Shown here: piece by piece, positions 6,705-14,603 of the stretch
Layout: each line of letters begins with the position of its first letter
Numbering within the stretch: the first letter of the stretch is position 1
DNA from: JBAZTO01 sp041661865
GTDB lineage: Bacteria; Planctomycetota; Phycisphaerae; SM23-33
DNA length: 31,256 nucleotides
Direction of reading: 5' to 3'
Assembly (NCBI GenBank): GCA_041661865.1
Contig: JBAZTO010000048.1
Coordinates: 1 to 31,256 of the forward strand
Position numbers and translations under genes: made by a program
The notes under the pieces: generated by a model
What the model saw: the letters and a program-made list of their open reading frames with translations, nothing else
Databases searched by the model: none
What the model was told of the DNA's origin: nothing

Positions 6705-8717
6705 GTGAAGGCGAGGAAGGTTGCATCACTGTTGCTGGCGGTGCTGGCGGTGAGTTTGCCCGCGCGGGCTGAGACGACCCTCTCGGCCGACGCCTATCGC
6801 GACAAGCTCTACGGTATGTGGATGGGCGAGATGATCGGCAACTACGCCGGCCGGCCGGTGGAGGGCTATACGGCGCGGGGCGGGCTGGGCTACGCGGTCA
6901 ACTGGTCCGGCGCGACGACGACGGCCACCTGGGACGGCGACGACGACACGTGCTTCGAGCTGCTCAATTCCGACATCCTCAACGCCAATCCCGACCCCAA
7001 CTCCGCCCAGATCGGCCAGGAGTGGGGCACCCACATCGCCGCCGATTCCTTTTACATCGCCAACCGCCAGGCCCGCGGATTGATGACCCGCGGCGTGACG
7101 CCCCCCCAGACCGGCAGCATCACCTCGAACATTCACTGGTCAGCCATCGACTCGCAGATCACCACCGAGAGCCTGGGCGGGCTGGCTCCGGGAGATCGCC
7201 AGCGTGCGGCGGACCTGGCCGGGCGGTTTGGATCGGTGACCAACGACGGCTTCGCCGTTCACGCGGCCCAGTTCTATGCGGCCATGTATTCCGCCGCGGC
7301 CACCGACAGCGATATCGAGAGCGTGGTCGATAAGGGCCTGGCCGTCGTGCCCCACACCTCGCGCACCTACCAGATCATCACCGACGTCCGCGACTGGTAT
7401 CAGCAGGACAAGGCCGACGGGTTATTGGACTGGCGCGCGACGCAGACGAAGGTTTACGACAAGTATTGCGGCTCGGGATCCTTCGGCCGCTACGGCGGCT
7501 GGATCGAGTCCTCGGTCAATACGGCCATGACGACCCTGGCCGTTCTGTACGGGCAGGGGGACTTCAAGAAGACCGTCGAGATCGGCGTGGGGGCCGGCTT
7601 CGACGCCGACTGCAACCCAGCCACCGCCGGCGGCCTGGTGGGCATGATCAAGGGCTACTCCGGCCTGCCCAGCGACCTGACCAGCCAGTGCGGCCCCAAC
7701 TATCAGGCCGACAGTTCGCTGCGGAACATGCAGACGCTGCGGACGATTCCGGCGATCATTGACGGCCTGCAGCAGGCGACCGAGCAGCAGATCGTGCTGG
7801 CCGGCGGGAGCGTCACCGGCAGCGGCGCGAGCAGGATCTACCACCTGCCCGAAGACGTGGTGGCTGCCCCGCTGGAGAAGCCCGACCCGACGGGCCCCAA
7901 GGGCCTGGTGGGTCAGTGGCGGGCGCGCGGCGGCACGGTCAGCGTCTCGGCCAGTGTGGAGAAACGCAATGCCGCCATCGACGCCGACAATCTCGACGGC
8001 ATCATCGACGGCATCACCGACGTCACCTACAACGGCCATCGCGCGTATTCCACCTATGACTCCAACAGCACCCAGCCGGCGGGCGGGGACTTCTACCAGC
8101 TCAACTTCAGCCAGTCCGTGGTGTTCGACAAGGTGGTGTTCTACGAGGGCGATTACGCCTATGGGAACATCAACGCCTGGCCGTGGGCCGACGCGGCGCG
8201 GGGAGGCTTCTTCACGAACCTGACGGTGGAGGTGCGGAGCGGCGGGGTGTTCAGGCCGGCCGGCCACCTGCAACTCAGCGAGGCGCTGGATTCCAACAGC
8301 CCCTACCAGACCCTCGAGATGCTCTTCGACCCAGCCTTCGGCGATGCGGTCAGGATTCGCGGCGCCGCTGGCGGGAGCCAGGAATTCACGACGATCCTGG
8401 AGTTGGAGGCCTACGGGGCCATCACGCTTCCGGGCGACTGCAATCTCGACGGCGTGGTCGGCACGGGCGACCTGGCCCTGATGGCGGGCCACTGGAGCGC
8501 GACCGACGCAAACTGGTATCAGGGCGACTTCAACGGCGACGGCGTGGTCGGCACGGGCGACCTTGCCCTGATGGCGGGCAACTGGAACTGGTCGAACTCT
8601 GCAGCCCCGCCAGCCGGCAATCCCGTCCCCGAACCGGCATCGTTTGCACTGATGCTGGCCGGCGCCGCCTGGGCCGCATCGCGCCGACGCGAGAGGTCAG
8701 ACGCGATGCATCCGTAG
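6705..8717 (+). CDS. Secreted ADP-ribosylglycohydrolase-fold protein with dockerin-like repeats and PEP-CTERM
   Basis: This 670-residue protein begins with a signal peptide (KARK, then a hydrophobic stretch to about 22, ARA cleavage). Residues about 30-320 have the ADP-ribosylglycohydrolase (DraG/ARH) plan: YGMWMGEMIGNYAG, the metal-binding GDDDT at 78-82, and FDADCNPATAGGLVG at about 299-313. Residues about 370-565 look like a beta-rich, discoidin-like module. Two dockerin-like calcium-binding repeats, GDCNLDGVVGTGDLALM (577-593) and GDFNGDGVVGTGDLALM (607-623), follow. The end is a PEP-CTERM sorting signal: VPEPA at 641-645, a hydrophobic span, then SRRRE. It should be exported and processed at the cell surface. 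The start is GTG with GGGAGG 7 bases upstream. The substrate is unknown; ADP-ribose chemistry outside the cell would be unusual, so a related N-glycoside is possible. Confidence 0.82.
   Translation: MKARKVASLLLAVLAVSLPARAETTLSADAYRDKLYGMWMGEMIGNYAGRPVEGYTARGGLGYAVNWSGATTTATWDGDDDTCFELLNSDILNANPDPNSAQIGQEWGTHIAADSFYIANRQARGLMTRGVTPPQTGSITSNIHWSAIDSQITTESLGGLAPGDRQRAADLAGRFGSVTNDGFAVHAAQFYAAMYSAAATDSDIESVVDKGLAVVPHTSRTYQIITDVRDWYQQDKADGLLDWRATQTKVYDKYCGSGSFGRYGGWIESSVNTAMTTLAVLYGQGDFKKTVEIGVGAGFDADCNPATAGGLVGMIKGYSGLPSDLTSQCGPNYQADSSLRNMQTLRTIPAIIDGLQQATEQQIVLAGGSVTGSGASRIYHLPEDVVAAPLEKPDPTGPKGLVGQWRARGGTVSVSASVEKRNAAIDADNLDGIIDGITDVTYNGHRAYSTYDSNSTQPAGGDFYQLNFSQSVVFDKVVFYEGDYAYGNINAWPWADAARGGFFTNLTVEVRSGGVFRPAGHLQLSEALDSNSPYQTLEMLFDPAFGDAVRIRGAAGGSQEFTTILELEAYGAITLPGDCNLDGVVGTGDLALMAGHWSATDANWYQGDFNGDGVVGTGDLALMAGNWNWSNSAAPPAGNPVPEPASFALMLAGAAWAASRRRERSDAMHP
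8448..8585 (+). repeat. Duplicated dockerin-like repeat at DNA level
   Basis: The 48 bases at 8448-8495 and 8538-8585 differ at only two positions and lie exactly 90 bases (30 codons) apart. They encode the two calcium-binding repeats. The near-identity suggests recent duplication or gene conversion. Confidence 0.85.
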
Positions 8718-8978
8718 GGCGCAAGGCGTAGGGCGTGCAACTTGTTGCACGCGGAATCGTTCACCGGCGTCGGCGCGCGCCAGGCTGTGCAGCCGGTGGT
8801 GATTGTAATCCCCTTGATCTCCGGGTTTCTCGACCCGCAGGTCGTGGGGATAAGCCTTGCAGAACGGCTGATGGCAGAGATAATTGCCGTGGCGCTGTGG
8901 TGGTCGCAGGACAAAGTCCATTTCGAGAATTGGCCTATGATGTACGCAAAGAGGCCTTAATCGTCGAGGCGACATCCA
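8718..8978. other. Intergenic region with a perfect hairpin
   Basis: At 8733-8752 GCGTGCAA-CTTG-TTGCACGC forms a perfect 8-base stem with a four-base loop and no T run. Frames on both strands (about 8742-8960 plus, 8697-8975 minus) stay open but have no recognisable domain and no good ribosome-binding site, so they are not called as genes. The GC content drops towards the next gene. Confidence 0.5.
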
Positions 8979-9788
8979 ATGATGCTGAGCAAACCATTCG
9001 ATGCTCTGCCGCTGTGGACTATTGGCCTCATTACGGTGGCACTGATCATGCTGGCCGTGGAGGCGGGCATGTGGCTGGGGCGCTCCCGGCGGCGGGCTTT
9101 GGAGAAGAAGGGGGAGGCCGTCGGCGGCGAATCGCAGGCTGGGACTGTTATCGGCGCGATGCTGGGATTGCTGGCGTTCACGCTGGGCTTCACATTCGCG
9201 TTCGCCGCCTCACGGTTTGAGGATCGCCGCCAGGCGATGGTTCATGAAACCAATGCGATTGGCACAACCTATCTCCGCACGAGGCTGCTGCCGGACCCGT
9301 TTGGTGCGGACATGCGTCGACTCCTGCGGGAATATGTGGACATCCGGGTGGCCGCGGTAACAAACCCCACCGAAGCAAAGATACGGCAGGCGGTGGTGGA
9401 TTCTGAAAAGGTTCAGGAAAAGCTGTGGCTGCGAACCGTGGAACTCGTGAAGGTCGATCAGAAGCTGCCCATCGACGCCCTTTATGTCGCCAGCCTCAAC
9501 GAGATGATTGACTGTCAGACGACTCGCCTGGCGGTCAGCCGCTTCCGCATCCCACCCGTGGTATGGGCGGTTCTGTACGAAGTGGCAGTCTTGTCCATGG
9601 GAGCTTTAGGATTCATTTTTGGTTATTCCGGGAGGGGCGGCACAGGCCTCAATCTTATCATGGCCATCGTATTCGGCACCGTGATCGTGCTGGTGGCGGA
9701 CTTGGACAATCCCGTTGTAGGGAACCTCCAAGTGTCTCAAACGCCGATGATCGAACTGCAGAAATCAATAAATGAAGGTCCCCCCTGA
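8979..9788 (+). CDS. Bestrophin-like membrane protein (DUF4239)
   Basis: This 269-residue protein has the DUF4239 (bestrophin-like) layout: two membrane spans near the N-terminus (about 11-33 and 57-77), a long soluble helical middle, and two more spans (about 191-216 and 223-240). ASRFEDRRQAMVHETNAIGTTYLR just after the second span matches the conserved R...R...ExxAxGTxYLR pattern. DLDNPVVGNLQVSQTPMIEL near the end matches the conserved DLDxPxxGxxxVSQxPLxxL block. The family is unassigned functionally; a channel role is suggested only by distant similarity to bestrophins. The start has a weak ribosome-binding site, and ATG 8982 is equally possible. It is transcribed towards the AEC gene, and a second member of the family lies at 11431-12192. 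Confidence 0.83.
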   Translation: MMLSKPFDALPLWTIGLITVALIMLAVEAGMWLGRSRRRALEKKGEAVGGESQAGTVIGAMLGLLAFTLGFTFAFAASRFEDRRQAMVHETNAIGTTYLRTRLLPDPFGADMRRLLREYVDIRVAAVTNPTEAKIRQAVVDSEKVQEKLWLRTVELVKVDQKLPIDALYVASLNEMIDCQTTRLAVSRFRIPPVVWAVLYEVAVLSMGALGFIFGYSGRGGTGLNLIMAIVFGTVIVLVADLDNPVVGNLQVSQTPMIELQKSINEGPP

Positions 9789-9870
9789 CACAGAATCCTG
9801 CAAAGAATCATGCTGCTCGGCCGGGCGCCATTACTCAGGCAAGCCCGATTCCGCGACACCCCTGTCAGGC

Positions 9871-9917
9871 CCGGCATGCCCTTCCGCAAACGGCCGCGTA
9901 AGGCCACGCCACCGGCC
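9871..9917 (+). repeat. Dispersed repeat, copy A
   Basis: The first 33 bases (9871-9903) match the reverse complement of 12871-12903 at 31 positions. The following bases also resemble the other copies, ending in ACCGGCC. Inside is an imperfect palindrome (CCTTCCG...CGCGTAAGG). It lies between two convergent genes. Confidence 0.8.
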
Positions 9918-9920
9918 ACA

Positions 9921-10874
9921 TCAGGAGAACAGGGCGAAGGCAGCGGGCACAACTACCGGACTGACGACGATGTGGGTGAAGGTGAGCAGGGCCGCGGTCC
10001 GTGCGGCACAGTCGTACCGTGCGGCAAAGACAGGACCCAAAATGGCGGCGGGCATGGCGCTGATCAGGACAAGAACCTGCGTGTTCTCCGCACTGACATG
10101 CAGCAGGCCCGCCATGAAGGCGTTGAACCACGGCTGGATCAGCATCTGGATGATAATGGACACGACGATCAGCTTGCCGAAGCCCTTCATTGGCTGAAAC
10201 GAGAGTTGAAGTCCGAGAATTACCGCCGAGACAACGACCAGAGATCCCTGGACCATCTTCAGGGCATCCATGAGAGTCTCGATCAAGGGCGTTGTGGTCG
10301 GAATGTCCACGCGGGATAGGGCAAGCCCGAGGATGACGGCAAGGAATATCGGCGACAGGAAATAGTCTTTCGCCAGTTTCCGCAGGTCACCGGCGCCTTT
10401 GAACGTTCCGCCAAACCACATGGCCACGGCAGGACAGAAGATGAAGATGGGCAGGCCGACGCCAAGCTCGCTGATGACAATCCCTTCGGCAAACGCACGG
10501 GGATTGTCCGTGAATGCACATTGGATGATCGGATAGCCTATGAGCGCGGACGAGCCGAAGGACGAGACAATCATCAGCGCACCGATGCTTTGGCGGTCGA
10601 ATCTCAGGAGGATTCCCGCGACCCAGCTTATCGCGAGGGAGATGACGCCCACCAGGAACATGATCAGGACGGGCGCCAGGGTTTCGCTGGAAAGGCGATG
10701 AGTCCAGAGCTGGTAGAAGATGGTGGCGGGCAGGATGGCCTGGGTAAGGAGCTTTGCAAACAGGGCACTGTCCTCCTGTTTCATCACGCCTTTGCGCTTC
10801 AGGAGATACGCGCCCATGACCAGCAGGGCAAAGGCAACCACCGTTTCCGTAACATGTAGGCCTATGTTCGACAT
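9921..10874 (-). CDS. AEC (auxin efflux carrier) family transporter
   Basis: This 317-residue integral membrane protein has about ten hydrophobic spans arranged as in the AEC family (PF03547): five helices, a central loop, then five more. The opening MSNIGLHVTETVVAFALLVMG and the LLTQAILPATIFYQLW stretch (helix 2, conserved ILP) are typical, as is the LISAMPAA...FAARY segment near the end. Bacterial members move malate, malonate or other small organic anions; the substrate here cannot be told. The start at 10874 is preferred to the upstream ATG at 10952, because the added residues are proline-rich and overlap the end of the gene before it. It is the last gene of a leftward cluster and ends beside repeat copy A. 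Confidence 0.87.
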   Translation of the reverse strand: MSNIGLHVTETVVAFALLVMGAYLLKRKGVMKQEDSALFAKLLTQAILPATIFYQLWTHRLSSETLAPVLIMFLVGVISLAISWVAGILLRFDRQSIGALMIVSSFGSSALIGYPIIQCAFTDNPRAFAEGIVISELGVGLPIFIFCPAVAMWFGGTFKGAGDLRKLAKDYFLSPIFLAVILGLALSRVDIPTTTPLIETLMDALKMVQGSLVVVSAVILGLQLSFQPMKGFGKLIVVSIIIQMLIQPWFNAFMAGLLHVSAENTQVLVLISAMPAAILGPVFAARYDCAARTAALLTFTHIVVSPVVVPAAFALFS

Positions 10875-10929
10875 TTTATTCCGAGGTTGACGGGTTCGAC
10901 TGTACGGGTTCGGCCGGGCGCCTCCCGGC

Positions 10930-11397
10930 TCAGGCATAACTGGTGCGTGCAAAAGATACTCCGCCGCGTTCTTCGTCCGTCAGGCATTGCTCATCTGTTG
11001 ATATTGGGGCGATTCGCAGATACATCGTAACCGCAGTGGCCACGATCTGGATTTCTCCGCCTCCATGAGATTCCCCAACTCCATGAAAGACGATTGTGTA
11101 GCTGTTCTTCTCTGCGTCTCTGCGAATCTCCTTGATCTCTGGGTATACCGGGCGAACTGACCGATCCTCCATCTGAATACGATAGTCACCTACCCCGTCA
11201 AACGCCAATGTCGCAGGTGCTATCCGGAAGCTGTACTTCCCGTCGTGAAGAATCCACTCGGTGATAAAGTCAATGTCCAGGAGGATCGAACAGTCCCATA
11301 GCTGGCTGCCCTGCCCAAAGCCGAGACCATGCAAGGCGTTGTCGTGCAAACTGAGTGAGTCGAAGTCTGCCTCAGTGAACCGGGTTCTGCCATTCAT
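10930..11397 (-). CDS. Conserved small protein of unknown function (HDNxxH type)
   Basis: This 155-residue soluble protein has no signal peptide. It opens with FTEADFDSLSLHDNALHGLGF, followed by LLDIDFITEWI, an arrangement I recall from families of uncharacterised bacterial proteins (F..LSWHDN.IH...LDIDYI.EW), and ends with DEERGGVSFARTSY. Some of these families sit among toxin-immunity genes, but that is a loose impression and no function is assigned. AAAGGTGG about 8 bases upstream supports the ATG at 11397. It lies 55 bases upstream of the AEC gene and 33 bases downstream of the DUF4239 gene, all leftward, so the three may share a transcript. Confidence 0.65.
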   Translation of the reverse strand: MNGRTRFTEADFDSLSLHDNALHGLGFGQGSQLWDCSILLDIDFITEWILHDGKYSFRIAPATLAFDGVGDYRIQMEDRSVRPVYPEIKEIRRDAEKNSYTIVFHGVGESHGGGEIQIVATAVTMYLRIAPISTDEQCLTDEERGGVSFARTSYA

Positions 11398-11430
11398 TTT
11401 TTAGCCACCTTTCGATATGGTCGTCGTCCC

Positions 11431-12192
11431 CTAGCGTCCCAGCAGGGAGTAGGCCCGCAGCAGCGGTTCGGCGGAGGCCTTCATCAACCCCTCGGAGGGG
11501 TGCCCCATCTCCAGCAGCAGGAAGATCGCGCTGGCAACGGACAAGGCGCAGAGAAGGAAGACTACCATGACCGTGATGTTACGCGGGGCGAAGAGACTGA
11601 AGCTCGTAAAGAGCATGGTCAACCAGAACACCACGATCACCAGGAACGGCATTGGAAGGTCGCTATAGGTCTGCTCCAGCAGTTGCCACCGTGACTGTGC
11701 CACGTCGGCGCATAGCTGCAATGCGTTGGACTGCAGCCATCGCTGGGAATCGTTCTGTGGCGTGAGTTGTCGCAGCATCGCGTGGACCCCCTCGATCGGG
11801 GCGACCGCATCCGCCCGTCGAATTGTGGCCGGGTGAATGTTCTCCTCCGGCCAATATCGCGCGAGCGCCGTCGCCATGGCGTCGCGGAGAAGGCTGCGGG
11901 CCTCAGCCGCCTCGGGGCCATACTGCGCCAGGACCCGGTCGAGCGTCACGACCTTGGCACTGGCGTCCACCAGACCGGTGTTGACCGCGTCGAAATCACT
12001 CTTGGTCGAGGCGACCAGCAGGCCCAGGACCAAGGCCGTCAGCGTGGCGATCAATCCGGTGCCCAGGTGAATGGAGTCCTTGGACTCCGCCTGTAGGTGT
12101 GTATGGGGCAGCCTCTTACTGAGGAACATGCCCAGCATCACGCCCCCGCAGAGACATACCAGGACGATTAGGGCGACGATCATTGCGCTCAT
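11431..12192 (-). CDS. Bestrophin-like membrane protein (DUF4239), second copy
   Basis: This 253-residue protein has the same two-plus-two membrane layout as the protein at 8979-9788: spans at about 4-24 and 47-67, a helical middle (about 70-175), and spans at about 181-201 and 206-228. It differs clearly in sequence, with a LGTGLIATLTALVLGLLVASTKSDFD block at the second span, so the two are distant paralogues, not a recent duplication. AGGAAGG about 8 bases upstream supports the start at 12192. Function is unknown. It may be co-transcribed with the small protein and the AEC transporter downstream. Confidence 0.78.
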   Translation of the reverse strand: MSAMIVALIVLVCLCGGVMLGMFLSKRLPHTHLQAESKDSIHLGTGLIATLTALVLGLLVASTKSDFDAVNTGLVDASAKVVTLDRVLAQYGPEAAEARSLLRDAMATALARYWPEENIHPATIRRADAVAPIEGVHAMLRQLTPQNDSQRWLQSNALQLCADVAQSRWQLLEQTYSDLPMPFLVIVVFWLTMLFTSFSLFAPRNITVMVVFLLCALSVASAIFLLLEMGHPSEGLMKASAEPLLRAYSLLGR

Positions 12193-12228
12193 ACTAATGC
12201 CTTCCTTATGTCACAGGTTCATTCCCAG

Positions 12229-12252
12229 CCGCGTAAGGGCATGGCACCCGGC
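12229..12252 (+). repeat. Dispersed repeat, partial copy C
   Basis: CCGCGTAAGGGCATGGCACC and the following CGGC match the right half of copy B (reverse complement of 12857-12880) with two differences. It fills the gap between two leftward genes. Confidence 0.65.
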
Positions 12253-12264
12253 TCTGGAAAACTC

Positions 12265-12729
12265 TCATGGTTTATCCCCTAAGTTCGACTCCCATTCTCG
12301 CAGAATCTCCATAATCTTGGCTCGAAACGCTGGGGCACATTCAACCAGATCATCTAGCACGAACAGGCGGGCAGCAAGCTCAACATTCAGCAGAGTCTGC
12401 CAATGATTAACAATCATCAGGTTGAACAAAAACAGCACAGGGCAGAGGATCGCTACCCACCATGAATGAAGAACCGCTACCGCTATCAGCAGTGCATAGA
12501 AAAGCCAACACATACGTCGCCAAATAATAATGGTGTTAAGGATCGCCTGTATCTGCCGCGTACCTTTAACCAGCCTGCCGCGAAACACAGCAGCAGGATG
12601 GGATATCACCGCAAGAATTCGGGCGTATTCCGTAAGCGCCAGATCGGCGTTGCTTTGGTCTAGCAACTCCCAAAGGCGTCGCTTCATCGCTGCGACCGCT
12701 TCTTGGGGAAGTTTAATGTGGTTTGTCAT
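12265..12729 (-). CDS. Small membrane protein of unknown function
   Basis: This protein has 154 residues from the ATG at 12729; the frame is open further upstream to 12768 without a better start. The N-terminal third (about 1-65) is soluble and helical. Two hydrophobic spans follow at about 72-92 and 94-113 (RRMCWLFYALLIAVAVL and WVAILCPVLFLFNLMIV). The C-terminal helix (about 120-154) is charged. No family is recognised. Its start overlaps the end of the HTH remnant by 17 bases, suggesting that the intact HTH gene once preceded it in an operon. Codon use and GC content look more like the DUF4239 block than the core genes. Confidence 0.6.
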   Translation of the reverse strand: MTNHIKLPQEAVAAMKRRLWELLDQSNADLALTEYARILAVISHPAAVFRGRLVKGTRQIQAILNTIIIWRRMCWLFYALLIAVAVLHSWWVAILCPVLFLFNLMIVNHWQTLLNVELAARLFVLDDLVECAPAFRAKIMEILREWESNLGDKP

Positions 12730-12856
12730 GCTTTCGTACCGCTCTCTCCCGCATCCGGCGGGATTCAATTTTAAAATGGGCGGCCAGCCTGTCGGCTATG
12801 TCCAGGCGTAACGATTGTTCGCCTCTGACAAACTTCATAATCGACTGACGCTTGCG
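12713..12856 (-). pseudogene. XRE-type HTH regulator lacking its N-terminus
   Basis: The minus-strand frame reads RKRQSIMKFVRGEQSLRLD, then IADRLAAHFKIESRRMRERA. This matches the second half of small XRE-type HTH proteins (S.ISRFVRGERSL.LDTADRLAAYLGLEL), including the recognition helix region and the last two helices. The first two helices are missing. The homology stops at 12856, where repeat copy B begins. Read through the repeat, the frame reaches an ATG at 12925, but the added residues (FRKRPRK...) are simply the translated repeat. It is most simply a gene cut by insertion of, or recombination at, the repeat. Confidence 0.65.
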
Positions 12857-12903
12857 GCCGGGTGCCAGGCCCTTACGTGGCCGTTTGCGGAAGGACATGC
12901 CGG
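12857..12903 (-). repeat. Dispersed repeat, copy B (inverted to copy A)
   Basis: The segment 12871-12903 is the reverse complement of 9871-9903 with two mismatches in 33 bases. The rest (12857-12870) matches partial copy C. Copies A and B enclose about 3 kb in inverted orientation. Confidence 0.8.
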
Positions 12904-12938
12904 CCGTCCCCATGTTGCCCATCACAGGACGGGCTCAC

Positions 12939-14330
12939 TCACTCGCTCAGGCCGTATTCCTTGATCTTGCGGTAGAGCGTGCGTTCGCCGATGCCCAGCA
13001 TGGTGGCCGCCTGCTCGCGATTGCCCTCGACCATCTTGAGGGTATTGCGGATGAGTTCCTTCTCGGCCTCTTCCAGGCTGATGCCGGCCAACTGGCCCAG
13101 TTGGGCGTTGGCGATTTCCTCGGGCCTGTGGTGGATCTCGCTGGGCAGGTCCTCGACGCCGAGTTTGTCGCCGCTGGCCAGGGCGACCATGTTCTCCACG
13201 GCGTTTCGCAGTTGCCGCACGTTGCCCGGCCAGGGGTAGGCCATCAGGGCCCGCCGCGCGTCAGAGGTGATGCCCTTGACCTTCGAGCCCTGCCGCCGCG
13301 TGACCTGCTCGATGAAGTAGTCGATGAGCATGGGGATGTCCTCGCGCCGCTGGCGGAGCGAGGGAATCTCCAGCGTCGCGCCCTTGATGCGGAAGTAGAG
13401 GTCCTCGCGGAACTTCTTTTCCTTGACGCGCTGGACCAGGTCGCTGTTGGTGGCCGAGATGATCCGCACGTTGACGCGGATAGGCTCGTTGGACCCCACG
13501 CGGACGACCTCGCCGTTTTCCAGCACGCGGAGCAGCTTGGCCTGCATGGCCAGCGGCATGTCGCCCACTTCGTCCATGAACATCGTCCCGCCGTCGGCGT
13601 GCTCGAAGCGGCCGGGACGGTCGGAGGTCGCGCCGGTGTAGGCGCCCTTGACGTGCCCGAACAGCTCATCCTCCAGCAGCGTCTCGCTCAGGCCGGCACA
13701 ATTGATGGGCACGAACCGCTCCGCCGAGCGGCGCGAGTTCTGGTGGATAGCGTTGGCCAGCAGTTCCTTGCCCGTCCCCGACTCGCCCAGGATCAGCACC
13801 GGCAGGTCGGAAGGGGCGATCCGCCGCACCATCTCCAGGATGCGGAGCATGGGCGCGGAGTGGCCAACGATGTTCTCGAAGCCGTACCTCTCGTCGAGGC
13901 GCTGGCGAAGCTCGGCGATCATGCGGCGCTGGGCGGTATCCTCAGCGGCCCGGCTGACCACGGCCCGCAGCTCGTCCAGGTCCAGCGGCTTTTCGATGTA
14001 GTCGAACGCGCCCTGCTGCAAGGCGGTTCGGCAGGTGGCGACCGAGGAGTGGGCCGTGATGAGAATGACCTTCGCGCCGGGGCAGTTCTTGCTGGCCGAG
14101 GCCAGCACGCCCAGGCCGTCGCCGCCGGCGCCGAGGAACAGGTCGGTCACGACGATGTCGAAGGGGCGGGTTTGAAGCTGGTTGCAGGCCGACGGCGCGT
14201 CGTGGACCACGGTGCAGCGATGGCCCAGGCGCGAGAGGCCCTCTTCGATGGCCTCGGCGTGGGCCTGTTCGTCCTCGACAATCAGGATGTCGGCTTTGGC
14301 CGGAGCGATTGTGTCCATAACCCATAACAT
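12939..14330 (-). CDS. NtrC-type sigma54-dependent response regulator
   Basis: This 463-residue protein has the full NtrC order. The receiver domain (about 13-130) has acidic E19/D20, phosphoacceptor D63, T92 and K114. The AAA+ domain (about 152-380) has Walker A GESGTGKE (182-189), an intact sigma54-contact loop GAYTGA (229-234) and Walker B GTMFMDEVGD (248-257). A Fis-type HTH closes the protein (REQAATMLGIGERTLYRKIKEYGL). It should activate sigma54 promoters on phosphorylation. No histidine kinase lies beside it, so its partner is elsewhere. The start at 14330 has no clear ribosome-binding site, and the ATG at 14318 (MDTIAP) is equally possible. It is divergent from the cytidylate kinase-like gene, with about 270 bases between them. 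Confidence 0.92.
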   Translation of the reverse strand: MLWVMDTIAPAKADILIVEDEQAHAEAIEEGLSRLGHRCTVVHDAPSACNQLQTRPFDIVVTDLFLGAGGDGLGVLASASKNCPGAKVILITAHSSVATCRTALQQGAFDYIEKPLDLDELRAVVSRAAEDTAQRRMIAELRQRLDERYGFENIVGHSAPMLRILEMVRRIAPSDLPVLILGESGTGKELLANAIHQNSRRSAERFVPINCAGLSETLLEDELFGHVKGAYTGATSDRPGRFEHADGGTMFMDEVGDMPLAMQAKLLRVLENGEVVRVGSNEPIRVNVRIISATNSDLVQRVKEKKFREDLYFRIKGATLEIPSLRQRREDIPMLIDYFIEQVTRRQGSKVKGITSDARRALMAYPWPGNVRQLRNAVENMVALASGDKLGVEDLPSEIHHRPEEIANAQLGQLAGISLEEAEKELIRNTLKMVEGNREQAATMLGIGERTLYRKIKEYGLSE

Positions 14331-14603
14331 TAAGCCCGGGAGGGGGAAGTGTCAAATCCGGGATGAAGGTCACCGGCTGGCCCAGGCCGTGGCCCCGCGG
14401 CGATCTTGGGTGAAATCGGCGGCACGGAATCACGGTCTTCGGTGCTGTCCAACCCCTACAATGTCATAGCGGAGGGGAAATTAGATAACCGCTGCCCCCC
14501 GGTGCCGGCAGCCCAGAGAGCGACAATCGGCTCTGCCGAACACATAGAGCGAGAGCATTTCCAGCAAGTGATGTGGTGCATGGATGTTACAGGAGGGCCT
14601 GAC

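Noticed and set aside
8697..8975. Open frames on both strands at 8700-8975
   Set aside because: No domain, no ribosome-binding site, and the two strands are equally open.
12852..14327. 491-residue plus-strand frame
   Set aside because: It is the shadow of the NtrC-type gene on the other strand; low-complexity composition rich in Gly, His and Asp, typical of antisense frames at high GC.
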